From IMG/VR virus record IMGVR_UViG_3300021061_000009, positions 1 to 43,575 of that record: DNA of 43,575 nt; one strand, 5' to 3'. Under the pieces are notes generated by a model that worked only from the letters and a program-made list of their open reading frames with translations, searched no databases and was not told the DNA's origin. Positions 1-8,062 of the stretch are shown here, piece after piece (the first letter of the stretch is position 1; every line of letters starts with the position of its first letter). Source of the stretch: a virus. Position numbers and translations under genes: made by a program.

Positions 1-103
1 CCTTCATATTAAGAAACGCCATGACCAGGAATGGCGAGAATCAGACCTTTCTAATATTAAGAAACCTCGAACTGAAAAGTTACGGGTGAAAGCGGGGAAC
101 TAG
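1..103 (+). CDS. 3' end of the zinc-binding protein gene 43105-43551 (duplicate copy)
   Basis: This stretch repeats the last codons of the gene annotated at 43105-43551 and ends with its TAG. It is not a separate gene; it exists only because the circular genome was written with an overlap. It encodes the basic, lysine/arginine-rich C-terminus of that protein. Confidence 0.95.
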   Translation, partial: LHIKKRHDQEWRESDLSNIKKPRTEKLRVKAGN

Positions 104-127
104 AATGGCTCTAATTGACAAGGATTA
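1..127. repeat. 127-bp direct terminal repeat, left copy
   Basis: Bases 1-127 are identical to 43449-43575. The reading frames continue perfectly across the joint: the 43105-43551 gene ends at 103 here, and the tail-fibre gene starts at 105. An exact overlap of 127 is what a circular contig from an assembler using k=127 produces, so I read it as a circularity signature and not as a physical terminal repeat of the virion DNA. Confidence 0.97.
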
Positions 128-890
128 CACATTTAGCGCAGGGGCTGTGATTGTCGCAGCTGAGCACAATGCGAACTTTAATACGATCTATAACGATTAT
201 AACGGAAATATAACAAACGCGAATATCGCCTCTAATGCGGCTATCGCAGACACAAAGCTTGCATCCATCACAACGGCTGGAAAAGTCAATATCTCAGCGC
301 TTACTGTTGCATCTCAAGCGACGGGTGACATTATTTACGCATCCTCTGCAAGCGCGTGGGCAAGACTTGGAGTTGGAACGTCTTCACAGGTTCTTGTTGG
401 CGGCACGACTCCTTCCTGGGGAACAGCGCCTGCTCCAACTGGCTCAGTTGTGCAAGTGGTCAATACTCAAACCGGAGCGGTTGCCACAGGTACAACGGTA
501 ATGCCCTACGATGACACAATTCCTCAAAATACAGAGGGCGATCAATACATGACGCTGGCAGTTACCCCAACTTCTGCAACGAATAAATTAAGAATAGATG
601 TTGTTTTCAATTTCTCTACAAGCATAACTCAAATATTGAGTATGGCTCTGTTCCAAGACAGCACGGCAAACGCATTGGCTTCAGCGGCGATGTTTATTGA
701 TACAGCCCAGGAAGCCCGCCAATGTGTTTTGACTCACTATATGACAGCAGGAACAACCTCAGCTACCACATTCAAGCTGAGAGCAGGAACGAATTTATCT
801 TCCACAGTCACATTTAACGGCGACAACACTTCTAGGATTCATGGCGGCGTGATGGCGTCTAGCATCACAATTACGGAGATTAAGGCTTGA
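105..890 (+). CDS. tail fibre / appendage protein
   Basis: A 261-aa protein that starts one base after the stop of the upstream zinc protein. The N-terminal third has the Asn/Ala/Ile-rich ITNANIASNAAIADTKLA-type stretch (about residues 35-55) that is common in phage fibre and appendage proteins. The remainder is Ser/Thr/Gly-rich with alternating hydrophobics, as expected for beta structure. Its place after the tail stopper and before the ejection genes supports a tail appendage. No enzyme motif is visible. The receptor-binding role is inferred from position and composition. Confidence 0.75.
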   Translation: MALIDKDYTFSAGAVIVAAEHNANFNTIYNDYNGNITNANIASNAAIADTKLASITTAGKVNISALTVASQATGDIIYASSASAWARLGVGTSSQVLVGGTTPSWGTAPAPTGSVVQVVNTQTGAVATGTTVMPYDDTIPQNTEGDQYMTLAVTPTSATNKLRIDVVFNFSTSITQILSMALFQDSTANALASAAMFIDTAQEARQCVLTHYMTAGTTSATTFKLRAGTNLSSTVTFNGDNTSRIHGGVMASSITITEIKA

Positions 891-1330
891 ACATAATCGA
901 TCAGCTTATCCAGTTTCACCGGGGTGAATGGTTTCAAGCTCATGATAAGCAGACGGATGAACAGTTGAGGCTCTACTTCGAGACTATGGTTAGGAAAAAC
1001 CGAATGATCTTCGCAATGCAGGGTGATGAGGTTCTTGGATATGCTGAATCTTACCGGCTTGACTACGCGCAATTCGGGCGTCTTGTATGCGGAGAGGATA
1101 TTGTGGTTGATCGGGAAGATGTAGAGACCGGACCCATCGCATACCTTGCAAATGTTCATGTTAAGGAAGCGCATCAAAGTTCCTGGCCTATCAAATATCT
1201 TAAACTTGAATTCTTTAAGCAGAATTATACCGCTTCATATTTTTGCGGATACGCTGAGCGGAAGAAACATAGACCTTGGAAAATATTTAAACGCCAGCAA
1301 TTACAGGAGGTAATTACCCGTGAGCTCTAA
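887..1330 (+). CDS. phage GNAT-like protein (tentative)
   Basis: A 147-aa protein starting at TTG in a TTGA overlap with the tail-fibre stop. The middle reads like an acetyltransferase core: a strand containing GDEVLGYAE, then a YLANVHV strand followed by a helix and a CGYAERKKH segment. Small GNAT-like proteins occur among podovirus tail genes. I cannot confirm the acetyl-CoA loop, so the fold is a guess. The strong AGGAGG site inside its 3' end serves the next gene, which overlaps it by 11 nt. Confidence 0.75.
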   Translation: MNIIDQLIQFHRGEWFQAHDKQTDEQLRLYFETMVRKNRMIFAMQGDEVLGYAESYRLDYAQFGRLVCGEDIVVDREDVETGPIAYLANVHVKEAHQSSWPIKYLKLEFFKQNYTASYFCGYAERKKHRPWKIFKRQQLQEVITREL

Positions 1331-1940
1331 ACGCACTACTTCAGAAAGTTCGCAGCAGCAAACACAGTACACCCCAACAGCAGAAGAAACAGAACTGAAT
1401 AAACTATATCTTGCGCGTGAAAGGCAGCTTGACCCGCAGATCACAGGAGTTCAGTCGCAAGGATTAAACCTTGTATCCTCTCTTTTGCGCGGAGAGCAAC
1501 TTCCGGGTTATCTCAATACGTTGCCGGGAGGAATATCGCCCGAAGTTACGCAAGGAATTGTGAATCAGAGTTTAAATGATCTGAATGTGCAGCTTGCTCA
1601 TAGCGGAGCTGGAACGTTTTTAGAATCTGGAGCCGCACAAGCAGCCGGTGTGCGAACAGCCGGAGATATCCGTAATCAGTCCGAGCAATTCAATCTCCAA
1701 AATCTTCTGCAACTGCTGAATATTGGGATTGGAGGACAGGCTCAAGTTCAAGCGCCCATTCAGGGATTCAGTTCGATGTTGTCGGGAAGACTTGCCGGAT
1801 TGCGTGGCGTTAATCAAACCGGAACCGCTACATCAACTTTTAGATACAATCCTTTTAAGGAATCTTTTTATAGCTCGCTTGGATCTGGATTAGGCTCAGG
1901 CTCTGCCAACATGCTCTTTGGCGGAAAGAGGGGAGCTTAA
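1320..1940 (+). CDS. small ejection (internal virion) protein, P22 gp7 / T7 gp14-like in position
   Basis: A 206-aa protein with a GTG start preceded by AGGAGG at a good distance. It is Gln/Ser/Gly-rich with long hydrophobic Leu/Ile/Gly helices in the middle (about residues 125-160) and a Gly/Ser-rich C-terminus (GSGLGSGSANMLFGG). It is the first and smallest of three consecutive genes of 206, 379 and 724 residues, matching the order small-medium-large of podovirus ejection proteins that pass into the cell during DNA entry. Function is inferred from composition and order. Confidence 0.8.
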   Translation: MSSKRTTSESSQQQTQYTPTAEETELNKLYLARERQLDPQITGVQSQGLNLVSSLLRGEQLPGYLNTLPGGISPEVTQGIVNQSLNDLNVQLAHSGAGTFLESGAAQAAGVRTAGDIRNQSEQFNLQNLLQLLNIGIGGQAQVQAPIQGFSSMLSGRLAGLRGVNQTGTATSTFRYNPFKESFYSSLGSGLGSGSANMLFGGKRGA

Positions 1941-1941
1941 C

Positions 1942-3081
1942 ATGGCCGCAACTCCCAGAACAGAAAAGAAACAGCCGGTAAGCTTGCAGGACAGACTCGC
2001 TGAGAAAGCCGTCAAGACTATGGAGAAAGCAACTGAGCAGCAGACGATGCAGCGTCTCCAGCAAGGGCAGGCTCCGCAGGAGATTCTGAATAGTTTGCTT
2101 TCAAGTGTGAATCAAGTAGCTCAACAGAAGGTTCCGGTTGAAGGTACGATGCAGGGGATTATTCCGGCGCTCGGTCAAGCGATTAGGGGAAACGGGTTTA
2201 AGCCGTTTGCTCCTCAAGAACAGTCGCTTGGATTCGACAACGCGCTTCAACTCATGAATTTACAGAATAATGTGGGAGCGGAGCAGAGAAGACAATATAA
2301 GGATGCGAGGCAAGCTCCTGGCGATCTTGCTAAAAGCGCAAGTCTTATACTTAAAGCCGCAAGAGATCAAGCTATGATTGCTGGTGATTATTCAATGCTG
2401 AATCTTTTATCGCAAAATCAGCAAAAGCAACAATATGACCTAAGCGATCCCATCTCCACATCAAGTGGTCAAGGATATAGGCAGACAGGTCAAATGCAAG
2501 ATTTAGCTATTGACCCGGCATTTCGTCAACAATTCGGAGAACAAAACGTTCAACGCATTGGGGATGCAAGGAAAGAGCTAGATAAATATACGCGCACAAT
2601 CACGCCGGTCATTAACGATGTGCTTAAATTTCAAGAAATTGCCGAGCAACTTCCTGATTATAAAGGCGGTATTTTTAATCAAATCATTGCTCGCGGAGAT
2701 ACTGTTGCTAAAGCGATTGCTGCCGACCCCGTTGTAACGCGCTTCAACAGTGCGATAGACCGTTCACTTGGCGGCCTCGTTAAATACGGCGGAGATAGCG
2801 GCGCTCTAAATGAAGACGAACAGCTTAGGGCAAAAAGCGCAATCGGTAAAACTAACCTACCCTTCGCAGAAAAAATCCAGATCTATAGCGATACACTTGA
2901 AAAAGTATTCGCAGGTCTTGATGTTCGCAAAGAACAAGCTCAAGACCCTAATTATGACAAGCGCTTTCCCATGATCGCAAAAGCTAGACAAAGATATGAA
3001 GGTAATAAAAAATATTTAGAGTCTAAAAAAGAAGATAAGACCACTATCAAGGTTGGCGAATTTACCGTTACGAGGGCATAA
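1942..3081 (+). CDS. medium ejection (internal virion) protein
   Basis: A 379-aa protein. I chose the ATG at 1942 because a GGGGAG site precedes it; a longer upstream reading would overlap the previous gene. It is Gln/Lys/Ala-rich, predicted mostly helical and soluble, with coiled-coil-like stretches around residues 200-250. It is the second in the ejection trio and overlaps the next gene by one base (TAATG). No enzymatic motif is seen. Confidence 0.8.
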   Translation: MAATPRTEKKQPVSLQDRLAEKAVKTMEKATEQQTMQRLQQGQAPQEILNSLLSSVNQVAQQKVPVEGTMQGIIPALGQAIRGNGFKPFAPQEQSLGFDNALQLMNLQNNVGAEQRRQYKDARQAPGDLAKSASLILKAARDQAMIAGDYSMLNLLSQNQQKQQYDLSDPISTSSGQGYRQTGQMQDLAIDPAFRQQFGEQNVQRIGDARKELDKYTRTITPVINDVLKFQEIAEQLPDYKGGIFNQIIARGDTVAKAIAADPVVTRFNSAIDRSLGGLVKYGGDSGALNEDEQLRAKSAIGKTNLPFAEKIQIYSDTLEKVFAGLDVRKEQAQDPNYDKRFPMIAKARQRYEGNKKYLESKKEDKTTIKVGEFTVTRA

Positions 3082-5255
3082 TGACAGACTTCATTGTTAA
3101 GGATTCAAAAGGGAATAGCCTTAAATTCAGCTCAAAAGGGGATACGCCTCCAACAGAAACTCAGATCAAGGAAGCTTTTGCAAGCATTCAATCAAAGCCG
3201 AGTCTTGGAGAGGATATTAAAGATGCTTTCGTAGGAGCTGGCATTGAGACGGTTAGAGGCTTTCAGGAAAAAAGCGCTGATATGTTGCGCGGAACTCCGT
3301 TAGAAGAACCTATAAGACAAGGCGCTGAAAATCTACCAGAAACACGTCTCAGTCCACTTGCTAAAGAAACCTATCAAACCATCGGCAAGATGCCGGGCGA
3401 TGTTGCAGAATTCCTTGTTGCTGGAAAAGCAATGTCCGCTCTTAAAGTTCCAGCCGCTCTTAAAGCTGCGTTTGGAGATATTCGCTCAACTGGACAATTA
3501 GGAGACGCTATTACCATTGGTGTTCAAAGCGCTATTAACGAGTTCAGAAATTCAAGTTCATACTCAGAGGCCGCAAACGCTTTTTCGGCTGGGGCAACAA
3601 CATCTATCGGATTAGGAATAGCGGCAGAGGCTGTTCCAAAAGCTATTGAGATTGGAAAGAGTATGGGCAAGTCAGCTGCGAAAGCTTTTCTTAAGGGAGT
3701 TACGGGAGATGAGAAGTTTGCGGAAGAGTTCGTTAAGAATCCGTGGAAATTCAATCTTAATCCTTTCCAGAAAACACCGTCTTTGCAGGCTATTGAGAAA
3801 GAGAATGCCGCTAAGATCGAAAATCTAAAATTAGAATACAATACAAAAGTAAGTGATCTTAAGGTTCAGAATGCCGAGAAAAAAGCAGCCTTGTCTGGAG
3901 AGCTTGATAGGGAATACTTTGCTCTCAGGGATAAGAATAAAACTCTCCAGAGAAGTTTAGCGGATAAGGGAAAGATGGATGTTGAACGAGTCCATCAGGA
4001 GGCTAGTAAATCCTTCGACAACGCGGTTGATTTAGTCCATACGGGACTACTTGACGACTTCAATAATACGCTCACTAAAGTTGAGGCCATTAAGGAAAAC
4101 TACGGCAAGCAAGTTGGGCAGGCAGTAGAGAACATCACTAATAAATACCCGTTCTCAAGAATAGGCATGACAAAATATCTATCCAAGTTTAAGGAAGTTG
4201 CAGAGCGTAACGGGTATAAGCTTGTTGGCGGAAAGGTGGAGCCAGCGTTTGGACAAGGTACAGCAGATGCTGAAGCTATGCGTATATTGCAGCAAAATCT
4301 TGACGATATTAAGGCAAATACTGACTTTTCTGGCGTCGCACTCGGATTTGCGCAGAAGAAAAAAGAGCTTTGGCAAAAGATGGGATACTCAGGCGAATCG
4401 CAAGCTAACCAGATTATGCGCCAGTTGAGCGGCGCTTTAAATCCAGTCAATATGGCAGATGATATAGTGGGTAAGAACATCGGAGCTGAAATTAATATGC
4501 TTAAGTCTGCTAATGCACAATACTCTGATCTTGTTCCAAAATACGAGGAAGCGATTAAAAATTTTACCCGTCTTGATGCTTCCGGAAAGCCAGTAGCTGA
4601 TTTTCAGAAAGTCCTAAATGCCGTAAGAAATCAGGATAAGACTGCGCTTAAGCAGATCGCTAAGGCGGACTCTCTTCTTCCAGCAGAAGACAGATTGTTA
4701 CCTAAAGCTTACGAGGCTTCAAGAAAGTTATCGCAAGCTGAAACTATTAAGGCTGCAAATGTGAAGATGGCCAAAAGGAAGGCGAATGAGAACCTTATAC
4801 GCCTAAACAACGAAATAAGACATAAAGAGTTTCAGGTTAAACAGGCGCAGAGAGCTAAGCGCTTCGATGTTGCGCAACGCCTTCAAGGAAATCTTAATCA
4901 GCTGCGGACTGTTGAAAAGGCTAAGCTAGAGAGAACCATTTCACAAATAGAGAGCGAGCAGGAATTTGTAAGGCAACAGAATATAGCGAGATCTTTTACT
5001 CCGCCATCCACCACAAGAAGGACTCTTCAGTTCGGAACTGTTGCAAGCGCAGCGGGTTCTTTGGCTGCTAACCCGCCCCTTGCTCTTGCGTCAGGCGTTG
5101 GCGCTTTAGCGCTATCACCAAAGGTAGCAACAGGAACAATAAAAACAGCTGGGAGAGCATACAATTCTTCAGCGGAAGCGCTCAAGCTTGTTACGGAACT
5201 TATAAATAGTAGACTCGGAAAAGTTATTGTTTCTCAGGCGGCAAGTCAAAATTAG
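3081..5255 (+). CDS. large ejection (internal virion) protein
   Basis: A 724-aa protein, the largest product on the genome. The N-terminus (residues 1-45) resembles the short FIVKDSKGN...-type leader of phage internal virion proteins. Then come amphipathic/hydrophobic segments (about 110-210), a long Lys/Glu/Ala coiled coil (about 235-310 and 550-620) and a hydrophobic Ala/Leu/Gly stretch near 650-680. There is no lysozyme motif. Being last and largest in the trio, it is likely the membrane- or periplasm-spanning ejection component. Its 3' end overlaps a convergent minus-strand gene by 32 nt. Confidence 0.8.
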   Translation: MTDFIVKDSKGNSLKFSSKGDTPPTETQIKEAFASIQSKPSLGEDIKDAFVGAGIETVRGFQEKSADMLRGTPLEEPIRQGAENLPETRLSPLAKETYQTIGKMPGDVAEFLVAGKAMSALKVPAALKAAFGDIRSTGQLGDAITIGVQSAINEFRNSSSYSEAANAFSAGATTSIGLGIAAEAVPKAIEIGKSMGKSAAKAFLKGVTGDEKFAEEFVKNPWKFNLNPFQKTPSLQAIEKENAAKIENLKLEYNTKVSDLKVQNAEKKAALSGELDREYFALRDKNKTLQRSLADKGKMDVERVHQEASKSFDNAVDLVHTGLLDDFNNTLTKVEAIKENYGKQVGQAVENITNKYPFSRIGMTKYLSKFKEVAERNGYKLVGGKVEPAFGQGTADAEAMRILQQNLDDIKANTDFSGVALGFAQKKKELWQKMGYSGESQANQIMRQLSGALNPVNMADDIVGKNIGAEINMLKSANAQYSDLVPKYEEAIKNFTRLDASGKPVADFQKVLNAVRNQDKTALKQIAKADSLLPAEDRLLPKAYEASRKLSQAETIKAANVKMAKRKANENLIRLNNEIRHKEFQVKQAQRAKRFDVAQRLQGNLNQLRTVEKAKLERTISQIESEQEFVRQQNIARSFTPPSTTRRTLQFGTVASAAGSLAANPPLALASGVGALALSPKVATGTIKTAGRAYNSSAEALKLVTELINSRLGKVIVSQAASQN

Positions 5256-5385
5256 TAAAGCCGAGATTCTTAGCATTTTTACGCATACGCTCAGCTTGCT
5301 TCCGTTTAACCGAACCAAGAATGTGCTGTATGTATCTAAATATCGCTACAGCAATTGCAATTCTGACAGCATCTGAAAGTTCCAT
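5224..5385 (-). CDS. small membrane protein downstream of the lipoprotein
   Basis: A 53-aa protein starting one base after the stop of the lipoprotein gene at 5387-5572. Residues 4-24 are hydrophobic (AVRIAIAVAIFRYI) and could span a membrane; the rest is basic and hydrophilic. The tight pairing with a proline-rich lipoprotein recalls inner/outer spanin pairs, but inner spanins are longer with a periplasmic coiled coil, so I call it only a small membrane protein. It overlaps the convergent ejection gene. Confidence 0.6.
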   Translation of the reverse strand: MELSDAVRIAIAVAIFRYIQHILGSVKRKQAERMRKNAKNLGFTNFDLPPEKQ

Positions 5386-5386
5386 T

Positions 5387-5572
5387 TTAGTTTACTAGCC
5401 TCACTCTTTGAACATTCGGGTCCGGTAATGGCGGGGGAGAATAAGAAGAAGTAGACGTAGAAGCGTTTGAAGCCCTATCAGCAACAAAAGTAGATATACC
5501 CCTAACCCCTGAACCTATTTGAGCACAACCGCTCATTAGAACTAACGCTAATACGAATCCTAGCTGTCTCAT
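5387..5572 (-). CDS. small lipoprotein, outer-spanin-like
   Basis: A 61-aa protein with a short signal peptide ending in the lipobox LMSGC (Cys16). The mature part of about 45 residues is Ser/Thr-rich, then proline-rich (SPPPLPDP). Small size, a lipid-anchored Cys and a Pro-rich tail are features of outer-membrane spanin subunits (lambda Rz1 type). AGGTGA lies before the ATG. It is the last-but-one gene of the leftward unit, separated from the replication genes. The spanin role is an inference; a spanin candidate is also present at 39027. Confidence 0.7.
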   Translation of the reverse strand: MRQLGFVLALVLMSGCAQIGSGVRGISTFVADRASNASTSTSSYSPPPLPDPNVQRVRLVN

Positions 5573-5596
5573 AAATCACCTCGTTGTACAAAAGTA

Positions 5597-5611
5597 TCGT
5601 CTGTCAGACGA
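5597..5611. promoter_or_regulatory. 15-bp perfect palindrome upstream of the lipoprotein gene
   Basis: TCGTCTG, one base, CAGACGA: a perfect 7+1+7 inverted repeat 25 bases upstream of the lipoprotein start. It could be an operator or an mRNA hairpin. No promoter with good -35/-10 boxes is obvious around it. Confidence 0.4.
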
Positions 5612-5622
5612 CCAAACTTAAT

Positions 5623-5934
5623 GCCCTTTCGCTTCGCTCAAGGGCAAAAAGCATAAAAGGCATAAAAACCTTAAAAACGGTTAGTAAAGAAAAAATGGGT
5701 CGCGTTCACAGATAAGACGAACGGCTAATTTTCTTGCCCCATTCGCCTGTTTATCTGAAAGCCATCCTTGATTCTCATAGAAATCTATAACACCTTTGGC
5801 AAATCTTTTTTCCCTGTTAGTCATAACAGAAAATCTCATTTTTAAACACTCAACCCACAACGCGACCTGTTCATCCTTATTAACCATGCTTTTGCTTTTT
5901 ATGCAGTTTATGCTTTTAGCGCGCGTAAGCGCGC
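5623..5934. mobile_element. cassette-like unit: 68-aa gene between inverted 22-bp repeats with GC hairpins
   Basis: From left to right: a GC hairpin (GCCCTT...AAGGGC, 5623-5645); a repeat AAAAGCATAAA-two bases-GCATAAAAA (5647-5668); the gene 5681-5887; the same repeat inverted (5896-5917); and a second GC hairpin (GCGCGC gtaa GCGCGC, 5919-5934). A third copy of repeat plus hairpin lies at 29304-29354. The mirror arrangement resembles a small non-autonomous element or a regulatory bracket. No transposase and no target-site duplication were recognised, so mobility is unproven. Confidence 0.4.
5681..5887 (-). CDS. hypothetical protein between inverted repeats
   Basis: A 68-aa, mostly helical, basic protein (MVNKDEQVALW...). 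It contains a motif-like stretch (NREKRFAKGVIDFYENQGWLSDKQ) resembling small helical phage proteins that carry a FxxxLxxxG-x-LSxKQ segment. Function unknown. The A-rich repeat takes up the place where a ribosome binding site would be, so there is no clear Shine-Dalgarno sequence. It lies exactly between two inverted repeat/hairpin units. Confidence 0.6.
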   Translation of the reverse strand: MVNKDEQVALWVECLKMRFSVMTNREKRFAKGVIDFYENQGWLSDKQANGARKLAVRLICERDPFFLY

Positions 5935-5937
5935 AAC

Positions 5938-6123
5938 CTATAAATCCATTCTTGTTTCAATCGAATACACTCTATTTGAGAAATGCCATTCCCATAAATG
6001 CTTACCACTTCTCCATTTCCTCGAACACCTGCATTTGCTGAAAGTCCCTGTCCTGATATGAAATCTTTTTTCTTCTCGACACTTTTTACACACGAAAAGA
6101 TGGGGGGTTTTTTCGCCTGGCAT
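5938..6123 (-). pseudogene. possible frameshifted continuation of the AP2/zinc protein
   Basis: In the frame following the G6T6 run at 6102-6113, the minus strand reads a further about 55 codons containing CKKC and a KCRC motif. This continues the zinc-knuckle character of the gene at 6086-6541, whose own frame stops a few codons after the run. Either the upstream gene is frameshifted (biological or an assembly error), a separate short gene starts at 6123, or this is chance. I favour the first weakly. Confidence 0.3.
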
Positions 6124-6541
6124 TTTCTAGCGTTCTCCTTGAACGTACATCTTTTGTAGCGCATGATTGAGAACAATAAGTTTCCTTTAAAACTTGATAG
6201 AATTTATTTTGACAAACATATCTCTTACATTTAATCTTAGGCTGTCCTTTTCCAGAAAGTCTTATCTCTGAACGTTTGCGCCTCTTCCAGCAATTCTCAC
6301 AATAACCATTCGCTCCATGTCGAACCCGATCACTCCGACACTCTTTACAGCGATCTGCTATTTTGCACCACCGTTTAGGTTTCTCAACGCTTCCAAATAG
6401 TTTTAAACTCCACCTGACTCTGGCCTCTTGCGCAAGTTCTGGAGTAGGGTAGTAGCCAACATGAACGCTTTCATAATTTCTAAATATTCTTCCAGCCCAC
6501 TTCCCATTCACAAAATAAACACCTTTAAGATTCGATTTCAT
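6086..6541 (-). CDS. AP2-domain and zinc-knuckle DNA-binding protein
   Basis: A 151-aa protein. Residues 5-50 have the AP2/ERF signature found in phage homing-endonuclease-related proteins: GVYF-x-NGKWAGRI, then HVGYYPTPELAQEA and a final W/L helix. After it come two Cys clusters, CKECR...CENCW (about 65-85) and CKRYVC...YCSQSC (about 104-127). There is no HNH motif, so it is a DNA-binding protein or a homing-endonuclease remnant. The frame ends just after a G6T6 tract, beyond which another frame continues with more CxxC. The start overlaps the previous gene by 17 nt. Confidence 0.7.
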   Translation of the reverse strand: MKSNLKGVYFVNGKWAGRIFRNYESVHVGYYPTPELAQEARVRWSLKLFGSVEKPKRWCKIADRCKECRSDRVRHGANGYCENCWKRRKRSEIRLSGKGQPKIKCKRYVCQNKFYQVLKETYCSQSCATKDVRSRRTLENARRKNPPSFRV

Positions 6542-6770
6542 TCAGGATGCGCTCAATTTCTTTTAACTGCCTTTTGGTTTCAGCCACCAAACCGGAGTCT
6601 CGCATATGCGAACAGGGGTCTGTGAGCGTAAATTGAAGCGCCTCCACAGCCGTTTCTAAGGCTTTGATTAAACGCTCGAAGTGTCTATCTGCAACTATTT
6701 CAGGCTCTGCCCAAGCCGCTTCGTATTCTTTCTTTACGGCTTTCAGTCTCTTCTTAATTGATTCCATCAT
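6525..6770 (-). CDS. hypothetical helical protein
   Basis: An 81-aa protein, Lys/Glu/Ala-rich and almost entirely helical, with coiled-coil character at both ends. AAGGA in the junction motif sits 9 nt before the ATG. Two consecutive ATG codons compete as starts. The upstream gene overlaps by ATGA. Function unknown. Confidence 0.65.
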   Translation of the reverse strand: MMESIKKRLKAVKKEYEAAWAEPEIVADRHFERLIKALETAVEALQFTLTDPCSHMRDSGLVAETKRQLKEIERILNEIES

Positions 6771-6919
6771 TTAAAGGCATCCTTAGCCGGTTGTTTTCGC
6801 TTCGCCTCATTGGTGTAGCGGTCAACTTCGTATTCGTCAAACATCTCGTCGTAATAACGGCCCATTACTTCTCTTAGCTTTACCGTTCGCATTAGCGCCC
6901 TGTCGTAATACTCACTCAT
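6767..6919 (-). CDS. hypothetical 50-aa protein
   Basis: A small charged protein (MSEYYDRALMR... ending in KDAFK) with AGGATAA just before the ATG and an ATGA-type overlap with the downstream gene. The last codons are written by the recurrent junction motif. Tyr/Glu/Arg-rich, with no recognised domain. Confidence 0.6.
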   Translation of the reverse strand: MSEYYDRALMRTVKLREVMGRYYDEMFDEYEVDRYTNEAKRKQPAKDAFK

Positions 6920-6934
6920 TTATCCTGCCCTTTG

Positions 6935-7102
6935 TTAAATGCCGTCTCGTAGATATAGTACGTTTTTGATATGCAAGCCGAGGCGTACAACCATTATGGC
7001 TAAATGGACTACGGCTACAATAGCCAAAACTGATAAGCTTCCTGCTATTTGCGAAAGATTAGCTTTGATGCTTCCTAACGCTATTGCTGTTTCAATGGTC
7101 AT
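6935..7102 (-). CDS. small single-span membrane protein
   Basis: A 55-aa protein with a hydrophobic helix at about residues 22-43 (SVLAIVAVVHLAIMVV) and short polar ends. The start ATG shares bases with the stop of the upstream gene (TAATG), and its own stop lies inside the junction motif. Candidate membrane or superinfection/lysis modulator; there is no specific evidence for holin function. Confidence 0.65.
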   Translation of the reverse strand: MTIETAIALGSIKANLSQIAGSLSVLAIVAVVHLAIMVVRLGLHIKNVLYLRDGI

Positions 7103-7224
7103 TATCCTGCCCTCTTGGTTCCTTGGTTAAAAGCATCCAGCGCACACATGACGCAATTACTATACGGCCAATACGCTAGCTCTATTCCGTGCTTACACTT
7201 AATCGGCTTAGTGATAATACTCAT
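7102..7224 (-). CDS. zinc-ribbon-like miniprotein
   Basis: A 40-aa protein with CKHG and CVMC motifs that could coordinate one metal. The C-terminal LDAFNQG is encoded by the junction motif. It overlaps both neighbours by the stop/start fusion ATGA or TAATG. Function unknown. Confidence 0.6.
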   Translation of the reverse strand: MSIITKPIKCKHGIELAYWPYSNCVMCALDAFNQGTKRAG

Positions 7225-7769
7225 TCGCCCTTAACCTTTCCAGGCACAGATTTGGAGAGGGAGGCAAGGAAGTCTTTGGCGTAATTTCCAGATAAGCAAT
7301 CTTCGCAATCAGATTTGGCTACTTTCTCAAGCGCACGCTGCGCCGCCTCAAGCTTCGCGGTCAGGTCGGCGATTTTCTTTGCCTGTAAATTCACCTCTTC
7401 AAGATATGACATCGCTCGGTCGCGTTGCGTTGCTAATTCTCTAATCTCGTTATGCGCCTGCTCTAACTCCTGCTCCTTCTTTTGAAGATCAGCTTTCAAC
7501 TGCCCAATATACTTTTTCTGCTCCTTCATTGCGTCGATCAATAGATCAATGGCCGATGGGTTTTCTACGTTTATCCCGCCCACTATTGAGTTAAGGCGCT
7601 GAAGCTCCTTATCCTTCTCCGCTATCAGGGCGTCTTTAACAGCAAGCTCTTGAGCTAGCTTGAAGGCTGCGTTCAAATATTCCGGTTTAACCCAATCATC
7701 GTGGGTTTCGTACCGATCCATATTTTTGTACACATCTTCTTTTATCTTTTCTATCTCCTCATTGCCCAT
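7221..7769 (-). CDS. long coiled-coil protein
   Basis: A 182-aa protein with heptad-like Lys/Glu/Leu/Gln repeats from about residue 50 to 155 and a short C-terminal segment with CEDC. The start has GAGAGGTAA upstream. Such coiled-coil proteins are common in phage early operons; the role is unknown. Confidence 0.75.
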   Translation of the reverse strand: MGNEEIEKIKEDVYKNMDRYETHDDWVKPEYLNAAFKLAQELAVKDALIAEKDKELQRLNSIVGGINVENPSAIDLLIDAMKEQKKYIGQLKADLQKKEQELEQAHNEIRELATQRDRAMSYLEEVNLQAKKIADLTAKLEAAQRALEKVAKSDCEDCLSGNYAKDFLASLSKSVPGKVKGE

Positions 7770-7800
7770 TGCTTACCTCTCGATTAACAGCATCCGAACT

Positions 7801-8055
7801 TCATTCCGTTAGAAATTCACAATAGCCGACGCCAATATCAGCGGCATTGACCGTAAAAACAACATCCATCCCCATAAACTGATCTCTTGGAACCGATCTG
7901 TACGCTTTAAAGTTCAAATCGATGGGTTGTAATTCCGACAGAAACTCATACCGTGCCCCAAATGGAACAAATAGCGTGTTTGGATAAATGCCTTTTCTCT
8001 TACAAAAATCACGCTTCATGGCATCAATTCCCTTTATTACTTTCAACTCACTCAT
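7801..8055 (-). CDS. hypothetical protein
   Basis: An 84-aa protein (MSELKVIKGIDAMKR... ending FLTE) of mixed alpha/beta composition. It has no motif I recognise. The leader has only a weak AAAGAAG site, but the gene lies in line with its neighbours. Confidence 0.65.
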   Translation of the reverse strand: MSELKVIKGIDAMKRDFCKRKGIYPNTLFVPFGARYEFLSELQPIDLNFKAYRSVPRDQFMGMDVVFTVNAADIGVGYCEFLTE

Positions 8056-8062
8056 ATCTTCT

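Noticed and set aside
839-1177. Minus-strand frame opposite the tail-fibre and GNAT-like genes
   Set aside because: It lies wholly over plus-strand genes with good starts and has no ribosome binding site or recognisable domain.
5623-5645. Intrinsic terminator for the 5681-5887 gene
   Set aside because: The hairpin is followed by A-rich, not T-rich, sequence on the plus strand and preceded by T-rich sequence on the minus strand, so it lacks the U-run in the right place.
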